64,000 nucleotides of DNA from Moritella sp. 5. GTDB lineage: Bacteria; Pseudomonadota; Gammaproteobacteria; Enterobacterales; Moritellaceae. Position numbers and translations under genes: made by a program. Below the pieces are notes generated by a model that did not search any database, was not told the DNA's origin, and worked only from the letters and a program-made list of their open reading frames with translations. Of the stretch, positions 15,897 to 24,858 are shown one piece after another (within the stretch, counting starts at the first letter, position 1; the number at the start of each line of letters is the position of its first letter). The DNA lies in NCBI RefSeq assembly GCF_018219455.1, contig NZ_CP056122.1:1488001-1552000 (forward strand), given 5' to 3'.

Positions 15897-17451
15897 AGGA
15901 CTAAGTTATTCTATTGGAAAAGCTAAGCTGCTAGATAACATTAGTTTTCAAGTTGATAGGGGACAAACTTTAGCTGTGGTTGGCGAAAGTGGTGCTGGAA
16001 AAACCCTATTAGCCAAGTTATTACTTGGTATTGAACCTACAGCGGGAGTGGCGAGTGGATCTGTTAATATCAATGGGCATAATAGCCGCACTTTTTCTGA
16101 ACTGCAGTGGCAGAAGGTGAGAGGAAAGCAGATTGGAATGGTGTCGCAAGAACCCTTATCAGCACTCAACCCTGTTAAACGTGTCGATTGGCTGCTTAAA
16201 CGAGCAATTGCATTACATTATAAATCGGGTACGCCATTTAGAGCGGGTAATACTGCGTTATTAAATCAACGTATTGATGGGTTGCTTGAACAAGTCGGTT
16301 TATCTTCAGACTTAAAAACACGTTACCCACATCAACTGTCTGGAGGGCAGAGGCAAAGATTGCTTATTGCGCAGGCGATTGTGAATAATCCTACGTTACT
16401 TGTTGCAGATGAGCCGTCGACGGCACTTGATCCCGAGGTGCGTCAGCAAATTTTGCTGTTGCTAAAGCAGATCCAAGCTCGAACAGGCATGGCTATCGTT
16501 CTCATCTCGCATGATTTACACATGGTAAGACAAGTTGCAGATCAAGTGATGGTATTACAACAGGGTAAGGTTATCGAGCATAACCAAGCCTTACTTTTAT
16601 TCAACACGCCTAAGCATGAATATACGCAAGCCTTGTTGAGAGCTATGCATTTTGATCCCCCTGTTTCTCCGAGTAAGCGAACCTTGCTTAATGTAAATAA
16701 CTTAACTGTTGATGTTAAGTCTACAGGCTGGTGGAGTGCACCGCAGAGGTTATTGGATAACATTAATTTTTCGTTGAATGAAGGCGAAAGTATTGGAATT
16801 ATAGGTCAGAGTGGTTCAGGAAAGTCCACGTTAGCGAAAGCGTTATTAAGACTTGTCCATGCGACAGGCTCTATCCATTTTGATGGTCATGATTGGCTTA
16901 ATGAAAAGCGTCGAATGTTACGACTCCATCGGCATAAAATACAATTCGTATTTCAAGATACCGCCTCTAGCTTAAATCCTAGGCTAACGATTGCCCAAAC
17001 ACTCACAGAAGGATGTTTGGCTCAATTACAAACAGAAAATATATCATCTCGACTCGATACGATCATGGCTGATGTGGGTTTACCTACAGCGTTTTTAAAC
17101 CGTTATCCACATCAATTATCAGGCGGACAACGTCAGCGTATTATGATCGCGAGAGCCTTAATTCTGTCACCTAAGTTATTAATTTTAGACGAACCCACTA
17201 CAGCGTTAGATCAGGAAAATCGATACCGAATGATAACGTTACTTAAGTCGATTCAGGAAAAACGTCAAATCAGCCTAGTATTGATTACCCATGACTTAAC
17301 CTTACTTCAAGCACTATGCCATCAAGTATTAATATTAGATCTGGGTAGACAGGTACAGTGTCAGTCTGTTGGTCATTGGCTGTCAGCTGAAAATATATAT
17401 GATAAACAAGAAAAGGAATTTAATAATGAATCCATTGGAATCGTTGCTTGA
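15883..17451 (+). CDS. peptide ABC importer ATPase, YejF-like tandem-domain protein
   Basis: A 522-residue protein with two complete ATPase domains, the DppD and DppF equivalents fused as in YejF. Domain 1 has Walker A GESGAGKT, signature LSGGQRQR and Walker B LLVADEPSTALDP. Domain 2 starts near residue 270 with GQSGSGKST, then LSGGQRQR and LLILDEPTTALD. Each has its switch histidine (LISHDLHM, LITHDLTL). The gene overlaps both neighbours, and the nitroreductase start lies inside its last 26 bases, so all six genes from 10327 to 18022 look like one transcription unit. Confidence 0.93.
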   Translation: MLKVEGLSYSIGKAKLLDNISFQVDRGQTLAVVGESGAGKTLLAKLLLGIEPTAGVASGSVNINGHNSRTFSELQWQKVRGKQIGMVSQEPLSALNPVKRVDWLLKRAIALHYKSGTPFRAGNTALLNQRIDGLLEQVGLSSDLKTRYPHQLSGGQRQRLLIAQAIVNNPTLLVADEPSTALDPEVRQQILLLLKQIQARTGMAIVLISHDLHMVRQVADQVMVLQQGKVIEHNQALLLFNTPKHEYTQALLRAMHFDPPVSPSKRTLLNVNNLTVDVKSTGWWSAPQRLLDNINFSLNEGESIGIIGQSGSGKSTLAKALLRLVHATGSIHFDGHDWLNEKRRMLRLHRHKIQFVFQDTASSLNPRLTIAQTLTEGCLAQLQTENISSRLDTIMADVGLPTAFLNRYPHQLSGGQRQRIMIARALILSPKLLILDEPTTALDQENRYRMITLLKSIQEKRQISLVLITHDLTLLQALCHQVLILDLGRQVQCQSVGHWLSAENIYDKQEKEFNNESIGIVA

Positions 17452-18022
17452 TCGCCGTTCATATAGCTTATCTAAGTTAGGCCATCCTGCGCCATCTGAA
17501 GAAGAGCTTCGGAATTTGTTTGACTTAGTGATGACAACACCAGATCACGGTAATGTGAAGCCTTGGCGTTTTATTGTTGCCCGTGGTGATAACATGCAAA
17601 AACTAGGTGATCTGACGTTGGAGTTATACAAACGCCAAAGTGATAATGGTGAGCTTAAAGATAAAGCGTACCGTTCTGCAAGAGAAATTGCAGAAGTCCC
17701 TATGATGATTATGGTGGTAACGGATCTTGATCCTGAGCATAAAGTATCATTGTGGGACCAACGCTTGTGCGTCGGAGCCGCTGCTCAGAATATCATGAAT
17801 GGTCTGCATTTAATGGGTTATGGCGGTCTTTGGTATACATTTTTGGCTAATGATAATACTAAACCTATGTTTGGCATGAAACCTGATGATCAGGTCGTGG
17901 CTGCTATCGCTGTCGGTACTCCGAAACCTCATTTTGTGAAGAAGATTAAACGGCAGTCGCCAGAACGGTATTGTTTTGAATGGCAGGGGTTAGGCGTGAC
18001 GCCAACCCCACTTTTTAAGTAA
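17426..18022 (+). CDS. nitroreductase-family FMN oxidoreductase, YdjA-like
   Basis: A 198-residue flavoenzyme of the small nitroreductase group. RRSYSLSKLGHPAPSEEELRN, then TTPDHGNVKPWRFIV is the FMN-binding opening, and GYGGLWYTFLAN with a C-terminal VGTPKPH parallels E. coli YdjA. The ATG at 17426, preceded by AAAAGGAA, gives the canonical N-terminus; an upstream in-frame GTG at 17369 lies deep in the ATPase gene. The gene begins inside the end of the YejF-like gene, so its product is probably made with the importer. It may reduce an imported ligand (for example to release iron or inactivate a drug), but that is inference. Confidence 0.85.
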   Translation: MNPLESLLDRRSYSLSKLGHPAPSEEELRNLFDLVMTTPDHGNVKPWRFIVARGDNMQKLGDLTLELYKRQSDNGELKDKAYRSAREIAEVPMMIMVVTDLDPEHKVSLWDQRLCVGAAAQNIMNGLHLMGYGGLWYTFLANDNTKPMFGMKPDDQVVAAIAVGTPKPHFVKKIKRQSPERYCFEWQGLGVTPTPLFK

Positions 18023-18045
18023 CCTTAAAAATCAATCGTGTTAAG

Positions 18046-18073
18046 CTAAAAAAGGGACTCATTGAATCCCTTT
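18046..18073 (-). terminator. terminator of the TonB receptor gene (convergent region)
   Basis: AAAGGGA, a nine-base loop, TCCCTTT. On the minus strand the stem is followed by six T residues, which suits termination of the receptor gene. It may also serve the operon arriving from the other side. Confidence 0.75.
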
Positions 18074-18099
18074 GTCTTAATCATTCATATTCTACAATA

Positions 18100-20415
18100 T
18101 TAAAAGTTATATGCTGCACTCAATGAAATTGTTCTTGGTGAACCTAAGTACACTGCGTTTTGCGTCGAATCTGAGCCAGCTGTGTAATAGTCCTTATCAA
18201 ATAAGTTTTTCACATTTAATTGAAGTTTAAGGTCATTATCTGCAAAGTCTGGTGCATACCAAACAGCTGCATCGATTAGCGTGTAAGCATCTAGGGTATA
18301 GTCATAATCTTTACGACGGTTACCTGCACGATCATCAACATAACGAACGCCACTGCCAACACCCCATTCATGGCTTGCTTGATATGTTAACCAAAGACTT
18401 GCATTATTTTTAGGCACGTTTACTGGTTTACTTACGCTATCTGGAGCGTCTACGAACTCAACATCAGTATAGCCATATGAGAATAGGGCGATTAGATCAT
18501 CTGTGATCGCATAATCACCATCAATCTCGAACCCTTGGCTTTTCTGTTTGTATACGTCGTAGCTGCCTTTTATATCACCAGCGTAGGCAACATTCTTAAG
18601 GTCGGTACGGAAGACTGAAGTAGTCAAGTTGAGTCTGTGACCTAATAACGATAATTTACTACCGACTTCAAATTGTCTGCCGTTTTGGGCTTTAACCCAT
18701 TCTTTTGCAACGCTGTCAAATTTTTGATTCGGTAGGTAAGAGTCAGTAAAGTTACCAAACAAGGATACTTGGCGGTTTAATTTATACAAAACACCCGCTT
18801 GTACACTGATGTTTTTTTCTTTAGGACTTTCTGATGAAGAATTCTTCAGTGGGACACCAATTGCCTTCGCTTTTGCCATGAAGGTTTTATCCCAAGTTTC
18901 CGTATTCTCGGCTTCAAATACGTCATAGCGTGCACCAAGTACGAAACTCCAGTCGTCGTATTTAATTAAGTCCTGAGCAAAGACGCTATATTCAGTTAGC
19001 TCCAGATTAACTTCTTTAATGTTATACATATCGCCGGGATGAGCCGCTTGAGAAGGATCATCGGTATAATAATTATATCTTCCACTATGTGCATTAGGTG
19101 TTCGGAGTGCATATGTCGCGTAGGGTGCAAGGTCTACTTTACTCCAACTCGCTGAAGCAGACTGTTGTTCTTCTTCTTTATAGTGAGTGTAATCAGCCCC
19201 TATGATTGCACGATGTTCGATTTCACCCGTGTTAAATTCAATGTTATTTTCCAAAGAGTATAATTGAGTATTACTGGACTGGTGACTACCGTTAATATAG
19301 CGGTTGATATTACCATCAAAAGCATAATTGTTTTTATCTTCTTGGTAAAGTGGAACGGCAAATGGTGCACCACGTGGTTTATAAGGCGTCATGGCTGCAT
19401 TTGAAGATGCATAAAAATGTACACGTTCAGCTGAGGCTTTTCGCTCATAATTACGTGCTTTAAAGCGTATAGACCAGTAGTCGTTGATGGTATGATCAAC
19501 GTCGAAACCAAACTTATGGACTTCACGTTCCTGGCGTGAGAAATCAGTGCCCAGACGTTTATTATCAATATCTAGGAACTCCCAACCAGTATTTGTACTG
19601 TTACGAACAGCTAGCGTACCACGATCGAAAGGAAGTTCTTCATTGTTGTATTTATAAGAGAACGTGAGTGTCGTATCGTCAGTGACTAACCAACTAAGGC
19701 TTGGTGCAATAAATACTTGTTTGCTGTCAGAAGCATCACGCCAGCTTTCAGAATCGTCAAATACACCGACAAGACGATAAAGCAGGGTTCCACTGTCATT
19801 GGCTGCACCAGTAAAATCAACACTAAGTCGTTGCTTACCGTGCTCATCCATTGTTGCTTTAACTTGATTTTTCGAGATTGGCATTGGACGTTTACTGATT
19901 AAATTAATCAAGCCACCAGGGCTCATATTTCCATATAGAACGGATTCAGGGCCTTTTACTACTTCAACAGATTGGAGGTCTTCAATCACAGCTTTGTCTT
20001 GAGCTAGCCCATAAACTCGAGTCCCATCTTCATAAACATTGGCTTCAAAACCACGGATTTTGAATAAATCGCGTGTACCACCAAAGTTATTGTGCTCTGT
20101 CACGTTACTTACGTTATGCACGACGTCACTCAAGCTTGAAGCATCTTGTTGCTCGATTACTTCGGCGTTAATCACTTGTACCGAGCGGGGGACAGTAGAC
20201 AAGTCTGCTTCTGAACGCATGGTTGATTGGGCTATATTACTGGTTAAAGTCTGTTTAATTCCGACTACTCTCGTAACCTGTTCGTCTTCTGTTACGGCTT
20301 TATTTACATCTTGTTCTGATGAAAAGACAGACGTTGAGGTTGCGAGAAGAGTCATCATTAGATATTGCGGTTTTAATGACAAGCTAATGGCTTTAGCTAG
20401 TTTAGATTTGAGCAT
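18100..20415 (-). CDS. TonB-dependent ferric-siderophore receptor
   Basis: A 771-residue outer-membrane receptor of the siderophore type (FhuE/FpvA-like group). It has a signal peptide (about residues 1-32), a plug with STVPRSVQVINAEVIEQQ, FKIRGFEANVYEDGTR and VEVVKGPESVLYGNMSPGG, then a long beta barrel ending in the usual aromatic residue (SAAYNF). The candidate TonB box is in the region EDEQVTRVVG. AGGAT precedes the ATG. A good Fur box lies about 165 bases upstream, so iron repression is likely. It converges on the exporter/Yej/nitroreductase operon, which suggests a common ligand. The ligand itself cannot be named. Confidence 0.93.
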   Translation of the reverse strand: MLKSKLAKAISLSLKPQYLMMTLLATSTSVFSSEQDVNKAVTEDEQVTRVVGIKQTLTSNIAQSTMRSEADLSTVPRSVQVINAEVIEQQDASSLSDVVHNVSNVTEHNNFGGTRDLFKIRGFEANVYEDGTRVYGLAQDKAVIEDLQSVEVVKGPESVLYGNMSPGGLINLISKRPMPISKNQVKATMDEHGKQRLSVDFTGAANDSGTLLYRLVGVFDDSESWRDASDSKQVFIAPSLSWLVTDDTTLTFSYKYNNEELPFDRGTLAVRNSTNTGWEFLDIDNKRLGTDFSRQEREVHKFGFDVDHTINDYWSIRFKARNYERKASAERVHFYASSNAAMTPYKPRGAPFAVPLYQEDKNNYAFDGNINRYINGSHQSSNTQLYSLENNIEFNTGEIEHRAIIGADYTHYKEEEQQSASASWSKVDLAPYATYALRTPNAHSGRYNYYTDDPSQAAHPGDMYNIKEVNLELTEYSVFAQDLIKYDDWSFVLGARYDVFEAENTETWDKTFMAKAKAIGVPLKNSSSESPKEKNISVQAGVLYKLNRQVSLFGNFTDSYLPNQKFDSVAKEWVKAQNGRQFEVGSKLSLLGHRLNLTTSVFRTDLKNVAYAGDIKGSYDVYKQKSQGFEIDGDYAITDDLIALFSYGYTDVEFVDAPDSVSKPVNVPKNNASLWLTYQASHEWGVGSGVRYVDDRAGNRRKDYDYTLDAYTLIDAAVWYAPDFADNDLKLQLNVKNLFDKDYYTAGSDSTQNAVYLGSPRTISLSAAYNF

Positions 20416-20577
20416 ACTACATCCTATATTAATGCTGATTTATAATAATTAAAATTATGCTAGTGGGTTATTCAGTGTTAATTACCACGTTAGAAAACAC
20501 GCCTAGTTGTTTCATCCTTAGACTATATCTCGCTTTAATGTTTAATATTTGTTTCAGGATGTGACGCATGTGCATAT

Positions 20578-20596
20578 GATACTGATAATTGTTATC
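20578..20596 (-). promoter_or_regulatory. Fur box upstream of the TonB receptor gene
   Basis: GATACTGATAATTGTTATC matches the 19-base Fur consensus GATAATGATAATCATTATC at 16 positions. It lies in the leader region of the receptor gene, 163 bases from the start codon. The rest of the interval 20416-20826 shows no gene. Confidence 0.8.
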
Positions 20597-20826
20597 ATTA
20601 CCATTTAAAGTTCAGTTTATTTTATGATTATTTATAAGATGTGGAGAAGTTATCGAAGAAGAATGATTGCGAACTGATAGGTGAGCTTTCAGTATTAAGA
20701 CGTGTTTGAGCAATACATTCCTGTTTTAATGTGTTGAGTACAGTATTGGCAATATTTGTATTACAATTGACGAATAACACTAAATACATATAAATGGTAG
20801 TGCACCATCACCCGTTATTAATATAA

Positions 20827-21408
20827 TTAATCCCTAAAAATAGCAATGACGCGTCCGGTTTCTGAGTCATAATTAATCAAGATTTTAGCATCCGCAGGAT
20901 TATTCGTCGTATCTCCGAGCGTTCTCAAAATATAGCTGCACTGGCTTTTTCCACTACCGTTATCAGCACGATGGCGATAGGCGGTAAAATCAGTATCATC
21001 ATTTTTATTTAGGGATACTGAAGGTGGATCTAATAACAAGATATTCCATAATGAAACACAACCTTGATTACCTTTCCCAATATTTTTAGTATTTTTTATA
21101 AAACCTTGGCGATTACCTTTATTAATACCCAATGGAAAACCGTTTGGGTTTACATCGATAGTCCCATCGGCATAGCCTGGTATATTTGTCATATCCGAGC
21201 TTAAACCTAAAATTTGGTAGCGAATTTGTACAAAACTAACCGCTTCTTGGTAAGCGGCTGCCACGGCTTTAACACGGCTTATTTCTGCATCTTCACGGAA
21301 ATTTAAGAATTTTGGGACCGCAATTACAGCTAGTGTCGCCAAAATGATAATCGTGATAGCAAGTTCAATAAGGGTAAAACCCTGTGCTGGTTTTAATCGA
21401 GAAGTCAT
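20827..21408 (-). CDS. type IV pilin-like (prepilin) protein
   Basis: A 193-residue protein with a class III signal: short positive leader MTSRLKPAQG, cleavage before FTLIEL, glutamate at position +5 and a hydrophobic helix (AITIIILATLAVIAVPKFL). The C-terminal domain has two cysteines (NQGCVSL and KSQCSYI) that could form a D-loop. The opening and the PKFLNFREDAEISRVKA segment resemble MSHA minor pilins such as MshB, from memory. It is an orphan here, with no assembly ATPase or peptidase nearby, so it would depend on machinery elsewhere. Confidence 0.85.
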   Translation of the reverse strand: MTSRLKPAQGFTLIELAITIIILATLAVIAVPKFLNFREDAEISRVKAVAAAYQEAVSFVQIRYQILGLSSDMTNIPGYADGTIDVNPNGFPLGINKGNRQGFIKNTKNIGKGNQGCVSLWNILLLDPPSVSLNKNDDTDFTAYRHRADNGSGKSQCSYILRTLGDTTNNPADAKILINYDSETGRVIAIFRD

Positions 21409-21718
21409 AGTTTGCCTATTTATACCGCAAGTCTTAATTATAACTGATTAGTGGTTTTTTGTTCATTTATTGATCTTCAGTTCTAGGTTTAGTTATTCAA
21501 TAGTATTGTATGGTATTGATTCGATCTGCGTGAATATATTAAACTGCATAATTATATTATTTCGTTATATACGACCTGTCTATCTGCGCGCTGGCAGTTA
21601 AAAGTAATGCTTCTGTGTTTATTTTTGCGATCTTAACCTCTAACTGGATACTCCTTAAGTGTTAATATCTCGTCGAGTTTACCTTTCTTTACTTATCCAT
21701 AATAAAAGAGATTAAGTT
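21409..21718. other. divergent promoter region, pilin-like gene and POT-like carrier
   Basis: About 310 AT-rich bases between divergent genes. They hold both promoters, but no operator stood out. Confidence 0.4.
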
Positions 21719-23188
21719 ATGTGGAATCGACTGAATAAATCTATGATGTGTTGCCAAATGCTCTTTGGCTTATCTTTTTACGGCGTAATGATTATTTTAA
21801 CCCGCTTCTTTTTAGAAGATTTGGGGTATAGCGAAGCTGACACCATGATGGTTGTTGGTGCATTTTCAGCTATTGGTCCGTTGTTTGCTATTGCTGGTGG
21901 TTTCATTGCTGATAAGTTTTTAGGTGCTTATCGCTCGTTAACGATTGCTTATCTTGCCTTTGCTATAGGTTATGGCTTACTTGTTTTCGGTGCATCGGCA
22001 GGTAATGTACAATTGTGTCTGGTTGGTATTGCGCTAGCAAGTTACGGCCGTGGTCTTATGTCGCCTTCATATCCAAGTCTGTACAAGCGTACATTTGCAA
22101 GTGAAGAAGACTTTGAAAACGGTTACCCTGTTAACTATTCAGTTAACAATATAGGTGCCTTTTTAGGTCAATATTTATTCCCAATGTTCGTACTTGCAAT
22201 TGGTTTTAATGGCAGCTTCATGTTATCTGCTGCGATGGCTTTCATTGCTTTTGCTATTCTCGTCGTTTCACGTAAACCGTTATTAACAGTTGGTACTGAA
22301 ATTGAGCAAGCGCCGGTAAGCCCCAAAAACTGGATTGCATTCACAGCGTTGTCTGTTGCAATGATTGGTTTAGTATTCTTTATGTTTTCAAATATGGATA
22401 TTGGCCAGAATATTATCTACGCAATTGGTGCATCAGCGATCCTTTACTTCATCTCATTAATGCTGAAATCAGAACGTGCAGATGCATTAAAGATGGGGAC
22501 TATCCTTATCATGACTGTATTAACAACGGCTTTCTTTGTTTATTACGGCCAAATGATGACTTCAATGACCATGGTAACAATTAATACTATGCGCGGTGAC
22601 CTGTTCGGGTTTATTCCAATTGCACCTGAAGCGGCAATGGCAATGAATTCACTTTGGTGTATCGTTGGTGGTCCGGTGATCGTATATGTCTTCTTATCAC
22701 TTGAAAAACGAAATATTAACTTTACGACAGCAACGAAAATCGGTTTCGCATTTATCTTAACGGCAATCGCGTTTGGTATTCTTACTATGGCAGTGTTGAA
22801 TGTCGGTGAAGATGCTGTGATTCGTCCTGAAATATTTATGTTGATTCATTTTTTCCAAGCATTTGCTGAAGTGATTGTTGGTAGTATGGTTGTGGCATTC
22901 ATCTTGTCTGTTTCACCGAAACACATTGAGAATTTCTCGGTAAGTTTATATTCAGTCGCTATGGCAATGAGTGGTATCGTTGGTGCGGTATTCTCTACTT
23001 CAATTGCGATGGAGAAGGGTCAAGAGATCACGCAAGAAGTGGTGCAAACAGTTTACGGTGACTACTTTAGCCTATTAACAGGTTTAGCAGTTGTGATGGT
23101 ATTTGTCGCATTCCTAGCCTCATTTGTTATTCGTAAGATGCTTGAGAAGAGTAAAGAAGCTGAAGGTATGACACCCGCTCAAGCGTAA
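21719..23188 (+). CDS. major-facilitator carrier, POT/PTR peptide-transporter-like
   Basis: A 489-residue membrane protein with 12-14 predicted segments. The motif AGGFIADKFLGAYRSLTIAY between segments 2 and 3 matches the POT-family G.(I/L)AD..LG pattern, and NGYPVNYSVNNIGAFLGQYL resembles the second POT signature (F...INIG). The expected function is proton-driven uptake of di- or tripeptides, but the ExxERFxYY motif of classical POT members is not evident (the N-terminus reads MMCCQMLFGLSFYGVMIIL), so it is a divergent member. It is monocistronic with its own terminator. AAGAGA lies upstream of the ATG. Confidence 0.75.
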   Translation: MWNRLNKSMMCCQMLFGLSFYGVMIILTRFFLEDLGYSEADTMMVVGAFSAIGPLFAIAGGFIADKFLGAYRSLTIAYLAFAIGYGLLVFGASAGNVQLCLVGIALASYGRGLMSPSYPSLYKRTFASEEDFENGYPVNYSVNNIGAFLGQYLFPMFVLAIGFNGSFMLSAAMAFIAFAILVVSRKPLLTVGTEIEQAPVSPKNWIAFTALSVAMIGLVFFMFSNMDIGQNIIYAIGASAILYFISLMLKSERADALKMGTILIMTVLTTAFFVYYGQMMTSMTMVTINTMRGDLFGFIPIAPEAAMAMNSLWCIVGGPVIVYVFLSLEKRNINFTTATKIGFAFILTAIAFGILTMAVLNVGEDAVIRPEIFMLIHFFQAFAEVIVGSMVVAFILSVSPKHIENFSVSLYSVAMAMSGIVGAVFSTSIAMEKGQEITQEVVQTVYGDYFSLLTGLAVVMVFVAFLASFVIRKMLEKSKEAEGMTPAQA

Positions 23189-23263
23189 TTACACATTGTT
23201 TTAAATTATACGAGTAGGCTATGACCTAAAATATAAGTTATAGACCTACGCATTTACTTACGA

Positions 23264-23307
23264 AAATAAGGCTTCTAAATTGATATTGGAAGCCTTATTT
23301 ATTTTTT
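23264..23307 (+). terminator. terminator of the POT-like gene
   Basis: AAATAAGGCTTC and GAAGCCTTATTT form a perfect 12-base stem with a 13-base loop, followed by a T-rich tract. Confidence 0.85.
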
Positions 23308-23339
23308 CACCGCTAATTTGGCCAGATCCAGATCTGGCC

Positions 23340-23385
23340 AGTGCAATAACGCTAAGCCGAATTTGCTCCAAAGTAGCTTAGAGCA
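23340..23385. repeat. 46-base repeat, copy 1 (left of lipoprotein gene)
   Basis: It shares about 37 of 46 positions with 24483-24528, including GCTAAGCC, AATTTGC and CCAAAGT blocks. The two copies flank the lipoprotein gene. A separate perfect hairpin (TGGCCAGAT, four-base loop, ATCTGGCCA) sits just before it at 23319-23340. Confidence 0.6.
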
Positions 23386-23421
23386 GTTATCCATCCAGAA
23401 TTACGGTTTTATCCCAAGATC

Positions 23422-23446
23422 TAAAAAGCCTCCAATTAGGAGGCTA
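23422..23446 (-). terminator. terminator of the minus-strand lipoprotein gene
   Basis: AGCCTCC, five-base loop, GGAGGCT. On the minus strand it is followed by five T residues. Confidence 0.8.
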
Positions 23447-23499
23447 ATTTCAATAAACGACTACAGCTTAATTGCTTGTAGTTAGTTACTGAATGGCAT

Positions 23500-24231
23500 T
23501 TATAAAGGTCGAAGTATCGTAAAGTTAATGTGTGTAGAATCAGCCTTTTCAACAATAAATTGCGCACCTTTATATGTATAAGTCCCACCAGGCTTATAAT
23601 CAAGAATGACCTCTTGAGTAAATGCTGGTGTCGCGATCCCTTTTTCAGAAAATTCTTTATAGGCGAAACGGATTTGATCAGCAGCGACTCCAACATACGT
23701 CAATGTTGCGCCCGGACCTGAAATTTCTTGGCCATTTATTATCGGTGATGTCAATTTAGCCTGGTATACGTTACTTTTATTAGGAGTCCAATGCCAATAA
23801 AGCTCTGTGGCCTCTGAAGTTTCGTTTGGTACAAACAAGCCTCCGTACCCTGCTGGAGTTCCCTCTAAGCCAGCGAAAGGCACTGGTGCTGAATAATAGC
23901 TGCCTTCAAGGGTTTTACTGCGCAGAAGATAATCTCCTGCTGGAATAGAGAATTTAAACGTACTCATTTTATGCTCTACGCTTGTTGTCGTACTCTTTTT
24001 AACACGGAACATTTCATACTGGAGATCCGAAGCATCTTTTAAGTATTCTCCTTCAGTAAGTATTACATCACCAACATTAGCAGTAGAGTGACTGATAAAG
24101 AAAAACTTTCCGGAAATTGCTTTAGGAGCTACTGGTTCACCCAATCGCACAGTACGTAGTTGTGTACTGCATGCGGAGAGTAACAGTGCCGAAGCTATTA
24201 AAGCAAGACGAGGAATAACAGTCTTAATCAT
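23500..24231 (-). CDS. predicted lipoprotein of unknown function
   Basis: A 243-residue protein with lipobox LSAC (cysteine 21). The mature part is beta-rich. It contains KFFFISHSTANVGDVIL, a segment that looks like a carbohydrate-binding or immunoglobulin-like sandwich (FKFSIPAGDYLLRSKTLEGSYYSAP), and a tail ILDYKPGGTYTYKGAQFIVEK. I do not recognise the family. AGGTAC precedes the ATG and a terminator follows the stop, so it is a stand-alone gene. It is bracketed by two copies of a 46-base repeat, which hints that the gene and its flanks may have moved as a unit. Confidence 0.8.
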   Translation of the reverse strand: MIKTVIPRLALIASALLLSACSTQLRTVRLGEPVAPKAISGKFFFISHSTANVGDVILTEGEYLKDASDLQYEMFRVKKSTTTSVEHKMSTFKFSIPAGDYLLRSKTLEGSYYSAPVPFAGLEGTPAGYGGLFVPNETSEATELYWHWTPNKSNVYQAKLTSPIINGQEISGPGATLTYVGVAADQIRFAYKEFSEKGIATPAFTQEVILDYKPGGTYTYKGAQFIVEKADSTHINFTILRPL

Positions 24232-24482
24232 TTTTGTACCTACCTGTAAATTTTTTGAATATCTAAGTGAAAAAAAAACGGTAATATAGCACTTTCCTTA
24301 TCAAAAAGTACAACATTTGATATCTTTGAAACTAATCATATCGAAATATAATCGAGAGCAACCTTACTATCTTCATAATCTCCCAACAACTCAGCTAAGC
24401 TAAGCGGAGAAGAGCCCCTGAAGTAATTCGTTGATTGCTAAAATTCGATTTTCCGAAACCTATTTCTGTCCAGTTTTGGCTT

Positions 24483-24528
24483 AGTGCAATTGAGCTAAGC
24501 CAAATTTGCCCCAAAGTGAGTTAGTGCA
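24483..24528. repeat. 46-base repeat, copy 2 (right of lipoprotein gene)
   Basis: Partner of 23340-23385 in the same orientation. A near-palindrome, GCTTAG..CAATTG..CTAAGC, overlaps its left end. The surrounding 24232-24858 interval otherwise shows no gene. Confidence 0.6.
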
Positions 24529-24858
24529 TCTACTCATTTAGTGTCATTCTCTACTTCCGTTCCACTGCGCATAACGCTCGTTTAAGATTAAGCACAGAAA
24601 AATAGTTCGCTACGTGAAAAACTCCCTTCAATCATTATTTCAGGCACGTAGTTGCCGACCATCAAACATCCCAATGAGATATTCCATATGATTATTTACT
24701 TATAAAAAAATTCTATAAATAAATATTTGAAAAAAGATCGCTTTATTATATAAAATAATTCCTAAGAAGAGCGTTTCATTGAAAGGAAGAATGTTTCACT
24801 GAAAGTCTCTCTTTCAACACCCTGGTTTATTTTATATTACTTCTTTGGAGGATATATT

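Noticed and set aside
10327-18022. Complete siderophore or antibiotic biosynthetic cluster
   Set aside because: Only transport genes and one reductase are present. No NRPS, NIS synthetase or RiPP enzyme is in the window.
21563-21585. Second ModE box upstream of the POT-like gene
   Set aside because: Only the left half (CGTTATATA) matches; the right half does not.
23340-24528. Integron attC sites around the lipoprotein gene
   Set aside because: The inverted symmetry is suggestive, but the expected GTTRRRY core is not present at the right arm (GTTATCC), and there is no integrase in the window.
24700-24858. RNA thermometer (ROSE or fourU type) before ibpA
   Set aside because: Only four-base pairings with the GGAGGA site were found by eye (for example UCCU near 24761). 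This is too weak to claim without folding software.
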